From Conchocele bisecta (Eukaryota; Mollusca; Bivalvia; Lucinida; Thyasiridae): 64,000 nt of DNA. Where the stretch lies: positions 8,945,805 to 9,009,804 of the forward strand of contig CM055266.1 in the NCBI GenBank assembly GCA_029237695.1. Direction: 5' to 3'. Positions 36,701 through 48,700 of this stretch are shown in pieces. How positions within the stretch are numbered: the stretch's first letter is position 1; each line of letters begins with the position of its first letter. The position numbers and the translations under genes were made by a program. The notes under the pieces were generated by a model that was not told the DNA's origin, ran no database searches, and was given only the letters and a program-made list of their open reading frames with translations.

Positions 36701-39700
36701 AAATGATTCTGAAGTGGCATTAAACCATATCAGACCAAGCGGAGGCTCCAACATTCGACCTCCCATTTGTGAGGGATGCAATATCCAGTAGGCCACTACC
36801 ATAGAAATCTAATATATAAACGTAATTAATTGAATGGGGTTTTACTACTGCTCAACAGCATGGTCATATATAAAGCTGTTTAAGAGAGCATAGTATATGA
36901 TACTACCAGACGGTTGGTGCTTTGTGGCTTACCAAGATGGGGCAGAGAGGAGTTAGCTGGTCGTACAACATCCGTGCCTCCTCAATCTGGCACGCTTGGA
37001 AGGTCACCTGTAGCGAATTGCACCCCATACCTGGGTAAAATGAAGATTTATGTTATATGGTAGCTGTGACTGGAAAAATGTGTTTTGCGTCCAGTGTAGA
37101 TCCAGATCAGCCTGTGCAGTCTGATCAGGATCAGCACTGTTTTATCAATGAAACACCCGTCATGCTTCTAACAAGCATTATTGATTGTTATCAGACTACT
37201 ACATGAGTGTGTTATTTGAATTGCAGAACATACTCGTATTCATTTTAGGAAATGAGTGACCACCGACTACCGCCAACACACAACTTTAAAGCAAATTTTG
37301 AAGTTTATGTGTTATGTTTGTTTGTTTATTGGTGTTTAACGGCCTATCAACAGCTAGGGTCATGTAAGGCCGGTCAAACGGGTTCGATCTCGTTTTAGCC
37401 TTGGGGGGAAAATCCTAAAATCAGAACGGAATATTAACATCGAGAAAAAATATATTCAGCCCTGAAATTAGAATAACCTGACCTGGTGCCAGGTCCATAC
37501 CACACCAAAGTCACTTGGCCCCTTCCCCTAAAATAGGATTACGAATGATCGTAATACTCACATACGGGGGTATAACCAGATTCAACTGTCACATACAAAA
37601 TACCAAAGACGTATATGAGGGCCAAACCAGTAGCCTGTTTCATCAACATTGCAAAGTATACTTTAGTAGCAAAGTATACTTTGAGGGAGAAATTTTTAAT
37701 TTTTTGAAAAATTTATTAATTTTTATTATACTGAATTTATTACATTATCACAGCCATTTAATGGCTGTGATAATGTAATAAATTCAGTATAATAATTCTG
37801 CATACTTTTAATCATGAAATATATGCATTTGTTAGTTCTATATGAAATAATGCATTTCAGGAAAAATAAATGATTACTCCCTCAAAGTATACTTTGCTAG
37901 TAAAGTATACTTTGCAATGTTGTTGAAATCGGCTACAGGTTTCCAGTCCGGATTTGGACACAATTTGTTTTGGGAAACCCCTATAATTGTTATTCTGATT
38001 AAACCAGTACTGCCATATTAACCCTAAATATTGGCATGCTCACCGTTGTGGGGAAACCATACATTAGTACGCGTTTCTCCAAATAAATGCTGTCCGAATA
38101 TTTAGGGTTATTACGAAACATGTCACCCTTACCGAAGCCCATACAGTCCATGTATATGTGGTCGGGTTTGGCCGCCTCTTGGCTCTCCCCCGTGTCCCCG
38201 TACTGAGACAGATCCTCGATGAACGGGTCCGGCGTCTTCTTGTCTCGATATACTGGCGGGTAGGAAATCAAGCACAGCTGTCAGCGAACTGTCCCATGAA
38301 CTATGAGATTCATACCACATACTTGACTAAACATACTTTCTGGTTCTTTGAACTATGAGCAGTCAGCTCATAGTTCAAAGAACAAGAAGATATGTTTAGT
38401 TAAGAATGTGGTACAAATCTCATAGTTTATGGGACCAGAAAATAATTTTTGTCAAGGTGCTACGAAGGTGATAGGACCAGGGTCTATGATTATATCATTT
38501 TCTGAGCGTGTACATTGTTTTTGTGCTCAAAATTAAGAAGCTTGATTGGTTGAGACTGAGCTGTGCTCAAAAGTACTGATTTTGAATTACATGTACTGAT
38601 CTCAGAAAGTATTCTAATCACAGGTTCAAAAATATTTTAAACACCAAAATGCTACAGAGCTTACAGTTCAAACGAATAGGACCCATGATTATACAAAAAC
38701 AATTTGAGCATGTACACAGTGTTCATGCTCAAAATCAGAACATTTTATTGGTCAAGCATGTGCTCAGTCTTGGCCAATCAAAAGTCCAGACTTTAAGTAC
38801 TAAAGTTGAAAGTAGAAAGATCTATGCATGTTTTAACCCTTTCACCTTTCAACAATGCAGGCCCGTACAGTGGTATTGGCAAACAGTGTAGATCCAGTTG
38901 AGCCGGCTCGTGACGAGCCATCTCAACAGGATCTGCACTTGTTGGTACGGGCGGGCGGGCGGGCGGCGTCCACAATCAATGTTAAGTTTTCGTGTTTGAG
39001 TCCATTTCTTTGTTACCGTACCACCTAGGACCACCAAACTTTCACAGCTTCATAATGAAGGGGTGCCCACCACATATCACTATCCAACATGTTACTTTTT
39101 TATTAACTTCACCCATTTTTTCCGCGCAATCGACTTAGCCATTTTCAATGTTAAGTTTTCGCGTTTTCAATGTTAAGTTTTCGTGTTTAAGTCAATTTCT
39201 TTGGTACTGTACCACCTAGGACCACCAAACTTTCACAGCTTCATAATCAAGGGGTGCCCACCACATATCACTATCCAACATGTTACTTTTTTTTTAACTT
39301 GACCCATTTTTTCCGCGCAATCGACTTAGCCATTTTCAATGTTAAGTTTTCGCGTTTTCAATGTTAAGTTTTCGTGTTTAAGTCCATTTCTTTGGTACTG
39401 TACCACTTGGTACAGTCAACCTTTTTATAAAGTACCAAATTTGACCACTGAAACAGATGATCTCAGCACAGCTTCATATCTCCTGCAGAGAATATTAGTT
39501 ATTGAGGACTCAAATTTAATTTATTAACCCTTTCAAGCTTGGCTGTCATACATTGACTTTTTCATACTAATTTCGGGACTATTCCATTGATGAAAACATG
39601 CTGATTTTCCTTTGAGCTGAATAATAGTGACAAATGCTGCAGATCCTGATGAGACGGCTCGTTTCGAGCCGGCTCATCTGGATCTACAGTGTTTGCGCAA

Positions 39701-42700
39701 GTTGGCTTTCTGGCCTCTGGGGTTGAAAGGGTTATTAATACATGTGGAAGTGTCTCAAAATTTGTCAAATATTGAAAGTGGTCATTGATAATAATTGTAA
39801 AAAAATAACAGATGACACAATCAATCTGCAGCTCGTAATAGTTCACCCTGTATCCACGGAAACAAAATCACTTACACGTGAGTACTACTTACTAGGTACG
39901 TTTATTGCAACTTTTTTTCCTCGCCGTTGACGAATGTTCCGTGTTAATGTGCTGAAACATACAAACACATTGACTGAATAGTGAATAGCATATCAGGGAT
40001 CCCACTGGGGAAAATAAAAAAATCACCACTTCAAAAAATTGGCGATAACATTTTTTTCGAACAATTTTGGAATGCTTTTTTTTTTTTTCCCCGCAAAATT
40101 GTAATTTTTTATCGCCAATTGTTTATTTTTATCGCCAATTGCGAAAGTGGCGATTGCCAGCAGAATCCCTGGCATATGAAACAATTGTTTTATGTCGATT
40201 TTACCAATATCTCCTAAATGCCGGCATTACAGTGGATGCTCTCTAAAATGGACTCGCTGCAAACTTATCTGTAGCAGATTTCACCAAAATTGATAAGCAT
40301 ACTTATCTAGCTAAGTGTACTTAGTAATCATTTATTTTTCCCGAAATGAATTATTTCATATAGAACTAACAACTGTATATATTTGATGATTAAAAGTATG
40401 CAGAATTATTATACTGAATTTATTACATTATCACAGTCAAAATGGCTGTGATAATGTAACAAATTCAGTACAATAAAAATTAATAAACTTTAAATTGAAA
40501 ATTTCTCCCTCAAAGTGTACTTAGCAAGATAAATATACTTGGCAATTTTGGTGAAATAGGCCCACGTTTCTACTGTATCTTTACTCCAGAAACGGAGAAA
40601 AGAAAACTCAAAATTATTGATACAACCACCGAGGTCAAGGTCACAAAGATGACCCTGGTTGGATAGCCATCAATGTGAGGAAGCTATTGGTGAAGTTTGT
40701 TATGATCCGACTAACGGATCAGTAGCCGATTTCATAAACATTGCAAAGTATACTTTAGTAGCAAAGTATACTTTGAGGGAGAAATTTTCAATTTTATGAT
40801 AAATTTATTAATTTTTATTATACTGAATTTATTACATTATCACAGCCAATTTGGCTGTGATAATATAATAAATTCAGTATAGTAATTCTGCATACTTTTA
40901 ATCATGAAATATATGCAGTTGTTAGTTCTATATGAAATAATGCATTTCAGGAAAAATAAATGATTACTCCCTCAAAGTATACTTTGGTAGTAAAGTATAC
41001 TTTGCAATGTTGATGAAATAGGCTACAGGAGATATTCAACATTTGTACGTACATGTACATACAAAATTATTGACACGAAACTCAAGGTCACCAAGGTCAC
41101 CCAAATAACACTGTATTGGTACATATTAATGTTAGGAAGTTATGTATGTAGTTTGGTAATGATCCGACTAACGGATCACGAGATATTCAACATTTGGACG
41201 TACATGTAGGTCCAAAATTGTTGACACCAAGGTCAAGGTCAGCTGAATTACATTGGTAGATATCCATCAATGTGAGGAAGCTATTGATCAAGATTGGAGA
41301 TGATCCGACTAATGGATCAAGAGATATTCAACATTTGGATGTACGTCCAAAATAATAAAAGTTCAGGTCACCAAAGTGAAGGTCAAGGTTACCCGAATGA
41401 CAATGGATGAATAGCTACCTATGTGAGGAAGCTATTTATGAAATTTAGTAATTGTGACTACTATGTCTCACTTTCCACTATGGTGAGACAAAAATCATGT
41501 ATAGCGCGGGAAATCTTGAAAAATGATAGACAGAATCTCACCTTAAGCATGGATGACCTTGAAAGATGAAAGAAACTCACCTGAAACAGGGATGACCTTG
41601 AAAGATCACAGAAACTCACTGGAAGCATGCAGGTCCTTGAAAGACAGCAGAAACTCACCAGAAGCGTGGATGACCTTGAACGAAGACAAAAACTCACCTG
41701 ATGCGTGGATGACCTCGAACGAAGACAAAAACTCACCTGAAGCGTGGATGACCTTGAAAGATGACAGAGTCTGGGAAGAACAGGGAGTGTGACGCACCAT
41801 CGTGTGGCGTCGGTGTCTGGATCGGGTCTGTGAAGTTGACACAGCCACTCCTGCAGACATAAACGGACGTGTCTTACCATAATAACCACAAATATTTGGA
41901 CACTATTTGTTTTGGGAAACCCCTATTTAAAATAAATTGTATCCAAATATATTGTTATTGTGATGAACCAATACAACCATACTGACCCTAAACATTGGGA
42001 CACTCTTGTATGTGTGTTTCCTAGAATATATGGTGTCTGAATAGTTAGTGTTACATGTATTACGGTATATCTGGGCCAAAGGTGAAATTTAACTTCAATC
42101 CAGTCATTTGCACACACCACTGCACAATCTGATAACTAGTTTTATTTCATCGGCTGACTATCAATTATGCTTTCAGAAAACAAATTGGGTCACAAAACTA
42201 CACTACACTAGGAATGCATTTTTATGCACAAAACTTTTTTTTAATATTTTCTTTTCTATTTCTCCATGAAAGTACATGTTGTGACCACTCATTTGAACCG
42301 TCTCGATGAGACGGTTCAAATGATGATCACAACATATACAGCTAAGCACATACAAAGAAAATATTTATGATTTTCCGCAAACAAAATGAGTTTTATTAGT
42401 TCTCAACGAAAATATATGTTGTGACCACTCATTTCAACCGTCTCGATGAGAAGGTTTAAATGGTGGTCACAACATATCTTTCTGATGAGCAGCAAAAATA
42501 ACGATTTGGAATTTCCCATCAGTGTATCCCACAATACAACAGGTCATATAACGCTGATGATACAGTTTTTGTTATAGAATTTTTATTTTCTCACTGAAAG
42601 GATATCTTGTTACCACTCAGTTGAACCGTCTATGAGACAGGGCGTATTTGATCAACTTTGGGGGGAATTCTGTTATTTCTTCAACAAAAATGGCAAGTTG

Positions 42701-45700
42701 GGAGTGCTTTAGAATCGTCTCAATGAGACGATTCTAAAGAACTCCCAACTTACCATTTTTGGTGAAGAACTAAGAAAAATACCTCAATATTTGGTCAAAT
42801 TACGCATCTTAACTGGAGCTCTGTGAGATATGGAAAATTTGGCTACATCAAAAATGTACGTACCACAAAGGTTAAGGTCACCAAGATGATGGTCATGGTC
42901 ACCCAAATGAAAGTGGATGGATAGCCATCAATGTGAGGAAGCTATTGATGAAGTTTGGTAATGATCCGACTAACAGATCAAGAGATATCGGAAATTTGGC
43001 TACATCCAAAATTTACATCCCAAATTGTTGACGACACCGACACTGCCGGAATAGTGACAGCTATGTCTCACTTTGCACTATCGTATCGTGGGTGAGATAC
43101 AAATGGGTTATTGTACCAGCTCATCATGAATCTATGCTGGTCAGATATGCAAAACAGTCTGATTTTCCTAGATCATGACCCATATTTTTGTTGGTATTTG
43201 TCGCTGAATTCGTGATTTTTACGGAACAGATTTACAGCATGGTCGATCTCAGAGCATATATCAGTCAAGGTCCCCCGTGGGCGCCAAATGTCACAGAGCG
43301 AGAAAAATTAGCACCAGCCCAGGGCTCAGACCTGGGACGTCTGGTTTATCGTACCACCACTCTAGTCGAATGAGCTAGCAGGGCATAATACACACCCATT
43401 GTGAGTTACATACATACATGTCATGTACTGTGACATTTTATATGTGTGAAATGGAATACTTAACATCTGTACATGTTGAGGCTACACAAGTTTTCAAAAA
43501 AAAAAATAAAAAAAATAATAATAATTCTCTTAATTATGCATGGAAGTATATGTTGTTACCACTCATTTGAACAGTCTCGGCGAGACGGTTCAAATGAGTG
43601 GTAACAATATATACAATTGAATAGAAATAAGAACAAGAAATGCGTCTGTCGAATGCGGATGCCACCTGCAGCATATTTGAGAAACTGTGACAAAGTGGTG
43701 GCATAAAAATATCAAATATATTTTAAGTAGTTCATAACTGGTATTCATCGTGGGTTGATAGGGAGGTAAATATTGATACACCCACACTCTGTGGATGGCA
43801 ATTGAACTTGAAAACCACAATACAATTTATCGGGTATTATAAATGTGTCTGAACACGATAAAAATCACCTTATTTGGGTTAGAGTGTTTGTTTGTTTGTT
43901 TGTTGGGGTTTAACGGCCTATCAACAGCAAAGGTCATTTAAGGTCGGGTCAATGGATTTAGTACTAAATCCCATATATTACCTGTACAAGTACATGTACA
44001 TGTTCAAGTACATGTACAAATGGGGGGAAAATCCCAAAATCAGAGCTGAATATTTACAATAACAAAACTATATATTCAGCCCTGAAATCAGAATAATCCT
44101 GATCTGATGCCAGGTCCTCGCCACACCAGAATCACTTGGCCCCCTCCCAAAAGCAGTAGGATCAGTAATAATCTTACTACTTTTATAATGGGCAATAACC
44201 CAATTCAACTCCCAGGTAACTAAAGAGCCAAAGATAAAAACGTACCTGAGGTCCAAACCAGGCAAATCGTGATTCCTATAAGGATGAACCCACACCGTTA
44301 AGTTATGCCGTCTCATTCGCCCGACCACCACCCACTGGGTTAGAGTGAGGCTGCAACTAAATAACTGATGAATTTTACATCATAACCATATTAAATCTCA
44401 TTAGTATTAATCTTAAGTATGTTTTTCTAAATCACGAGAAATTTTGCATGTTGGTACATGTATACCAAACCTGGTTTTGACAGCACATGAGAATCGTCTC
44501 CAGTGGAGACGATTCTCATGTGCTGTCAAAACCAGGTTTTTGTACATGTATACCAATGAGCTGATAGTAAAAAACAAGAAATCAGTCTAATGGAGGATGT
44601 AATGCTCAAAAACTTTAACGCAAATTTCCAAGTCACTTGACCTTGAGCACAAGTGTCGCATTGGTGGGGTATAGAAAGAAAAATATGGACGAATGACAAA
44701 TACATGTAAGTATATGAAGTTTCCAGTCAAGGTAACAGAGAGTCGACAGCCGAAAACATTAACACAAATCTTGTACAGACAGGCGGACAGGGTGACGACT
44801 ATGTACCCCAATTTGTGTTTGTTTTTTTTGGTGGGCGGGGGATCATGAGTGATTCACATATAACTGGTGTATGTCACTGGCTCTTCATATTACACTTCTC
44901 AATTGTTTATTTAATGAAATTCTGTTACATTTTAATGAAAATAAGTGTGTGAAAAAAACAAAGAGAAATAACTCAAAAAGTTAGTACGCCGAGAGTTTTC
45001 ATTCTAGCATGTGATTGGCGAACAGTGTAGGCCCTGATCAAACTGTACGGATACACAGGCTGATCTAATACTACATAAATACCATAAGCCTTATTTCTCC
45101 AGTCAACGAGTAAAATTGTCAAATAGTCCCTTTTCTTGGGAAAGTTGTCCATAACACCTGTCATCATTAACTCTGCATGCTAGCGGTGAAAATAACATCC
45201 AACAAGTTACGAGTATGTTTCTTATTTCACTCTCTAAATATGTCTTGGAATTTCATTAGAATGGAGTCCTCCTCTGGACTCCATTCTAATGAAATTCATG
45301 ATGGTGAGAAATAAAAGAAAATATAATGAATTGTCGTCTGCTATTTTTGAACTATTTATATCCCACAAATTACCCAGCATGCAAAGAGTTAAATATGTAA
45401 ACTGATCTCCCAAACGAAAACTGAAAACAACCGTGACTTGCATATTTCTGATAAAGACAGCAAAATACTATTATACATAATATGCTCCGCTTTATGCACA
45501 TGCTAGCTTCTCAGGTATCAAAATACCAAACATTATTTAAATATTTCTGTTAGCTGTACTCAGAGCTCCAGATAAGCTGTGTATTATTGATTTTCTTCCT
45601 TCTAAATAAGGGAACAAATGATAACTAGAAATAATTCCAGCACAAAAATATTTACACAATTCCCTAACATTTGATTGGCCCGCAGCAAGTCTCTGTCCAA

Positions 45701-48700
45701 AATTTATATCCCAGTAAACTCCCACGTCGAACTACTTTCCGTAACCGTGAGGCGCAGTTAAAATAATTCTTAAGAAAACGGAAAATAAACACATTTTCTT
45801 GATGAATTTATTTCAAATGCTGGAATTATAAGGAATGAATGGCATTTTTGTGGAATTTATCGGGGATATAAACTTGGAAAAGTCGCGGGAATACTGGACG
45901 AGGCCTTCCGGCCTTAGTCCAGTATTCCCGCGACTTTTCCAAGTTTATAACCCGATAAATTCCATAAAAAGGCCATTCATTCCTATAATGTGGCCTGTCG
46001 GCACACGAATACCCCCGCTGGCAGCCAAAGAAAACGAGGCATGTTTGATTATACGCCATTTATCTGAGGGTTAAGATTTCAAACGCACCAAGTCTGTGAC
46101 CTTGACCCTGAGCTTAGCGAGACATTGGAAATGATTCTAAAGTGCTGTCAAACCATGTTTTTATTGAGACGAATGTGGATTTGTCACAGGACGGTAGAGA
46201 ACCATTGGAGCAATGCGTGTGTGAAATGTGAAGCAGATCCGAGCAAGGAAACAGATATTATAAGCCATTTACTCGAGCGTTAAGGTTTCGGGATGGACGT
46301 ACGCACGTACGGACGCCGGTAACACTATATGACCCCTCACCATTCGGTGGCGGGGGCATGAAAAATAAACAATTTTAAAAATTCACTTATTTGATTTTAG
46401 TTCAAAATGCAAACGATGTTTGCTTTTTGCAGCTCAACTAAGTAAATTTTCAACTTTATTACTAGTACAGTATTTAATTTCCACTACTCAATTTAAAAAT
46501 CAATGCGTATTATCACATTGGTGTGAGTATTTTGTACTCCCACTTTTCAATGCATATCTTGCCAAGTAAGTGCGCAAAATACGCCAATACGCAGCTTATC
46601 TGGAGCTGTGTATACTAGACAAATGTATGTTGTGAAAGCTGATTTAACCTGTTATAAAGAGCTGGTTCAAATGGTGATCAAAATATCTACTTTTGTGTAG
46701 AAATTAGAAAATACAAGCTTAAAGAGGGCAATATGTGGGTAATTGTATAAATACCGGTACTTGAAATTTAGCTTCCAATAAAACAATATTTTTCCACAAT
46801 AACACAGTAAAACAACATCGTGGACGTATAACGTGTTGCTGAAAAAAATCCAGTACTACCGGTAACTAATTTTATTAGTGAAAAAAAGGTATTTCCTGTC
46901 CGATGCTCAGCAACAGTTTTCTATGGTAATTTACGAGATAAACTATAATTTATGCAGTGCAAGGGTTAAATACCGGTATATTGCTTTCATCGTTGAAGAT
47001 GATTTTGGAATTTCGTCTCTAAAGCAATGACGTATTTGATTGGTACACAGGGCTCCAGATAAGGAATAAGTAATTGAGTATTGTCACGCCATCATTTCTA
47101 AAGCAATTGGGTACGGTATTTCAAAATTTTAATTGTGTAAAATAGAATCACACTACCGTTTACACATCAGTAGACCGAACTTATTGAATAGTTTGCTTCT
47201 AAATGAAAACACATCTTGGTATGTCATTAGAATTGTCTCCTTGGAGACAATTCTAATGAAATACCAAGATGTGTTTTCATTTAAAAATAAGAAAATATGC
47301 TATATTTTGTGGTATGTTTATTGTTTTCTGCAGCATGATAAAGATACCACAAATTTTTCATTGCTTTTTGATACTCACTACTTCTGATTTCAATTGGGTT
47401 TTTGGCTATTTTAATTGGGTATTTACGCAAATACGCACCTTATCTGGAGCTCTGGGTACAAGTCATTTTGGGACCACCAAGACCAAAATTGAATATTGAA
47501 CACGTGAGACATCATCATCATAAATGTAGTTACTTTAAGCCTTTCAAACCTACAGACCATGCAGAAAACATTACAAACATGTCATTTTTGCGAAGAATCG
47601 ATTTCCGTGTCAGAGACCACCAAATGCAGCTTAACAAGACGCATTTGATGCGCCATATTTCATCAAAATCTGTTACGTAATAAGGACACTATAAAAGAAT
47701 ATGTACTTTGAATCGGTACTTGTTGTTGTTGTTAGTACCACGTGATCATACACCTTGAGTATATGTCATGATCTTAAAGCCCTTATACGGCTCAAGTTGC
47801 CGAATTTGGCCTCCTATTGGGTTTTCCCACACATAAATCCAACAGGTTTCTATTTACACACACTTTGAAACTGTCTGCATTCATTTTGGTACAAAAATGA
47901 GTTTGTAGTCGATGAAAATATCAATATTTGTTGATAAACAAACAGCAGGTGCGTGTTTCAAAGACCGATCGATTTTCCGATAGACGCTCGGGCCAACTCA
48001 TCAACTCCCCGATTCGCGGCCGATGAATTCCGATAGCCGGAGTTTATCGACTCGCTTCCGAGCCGAAGCCGTTGGGTTACGGAAATGAAATTGTCAATAT
48101 TGACATTTTGCACCGAGTGGTACACAAAACAAGTTTTTGTTGTCTTCACATTGCGATTAAGATGTAAATCTCAAGACTTGAGATGTAACTATTAGGCAGT
48201 ATATGTCAGTTTTGTGTACTAAATCATGTTTTTGTGTTTGGAAAAATCGGAAAATTGTAATACTGAGCCGTTCAGGGCCTTTAAGATTTTGCAAACATAC
48301 GCTTTTTATATTAAATGAATACTAGTACATGTACATATATTCCACAAAATAACATGACGCAGTCAATTTCGGGATGAAGGGAGAGACTGGAATGCCATCA
48401 TAAAAGAAGCTATTTGTCAGATGATACAGCGAAACATAAATACAAAGAAATTTGCACACTCATGACGACTCGACATGTTACAGGTATGGTGTACTGACCT
48501 TGAACAGTAAATACCTGGCAAAGGGTATTTACATATGGTTTTAAAGTCACTCTTTTTATTAAATTTTCGACCACATGGTCTTTATCAAAATAGTGTGAAA
48601 ATGTATCGGCAGTCCTATGTGACGTCCATAGTGTAGCAGTAAACTGGATGTTATTTGATAAAATCCGGTTTACTGCTACACCATTGACGTCACATAGGAC

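Noticed and set aside
41461..41889. 142-codon minus-strand frame with repeated [14 protein letters not shown] blocks
   Set aside because: It is the exon 5 minisatellite read in the wrong frame; the correct frame matches GCLC and ends at the proximal donor.
43305..43390. Functional tRNA gene
   Set aside because: C replaces the invariant U33, and the acceptor stem does not pair; a tRNA-derived repeat is more likely.
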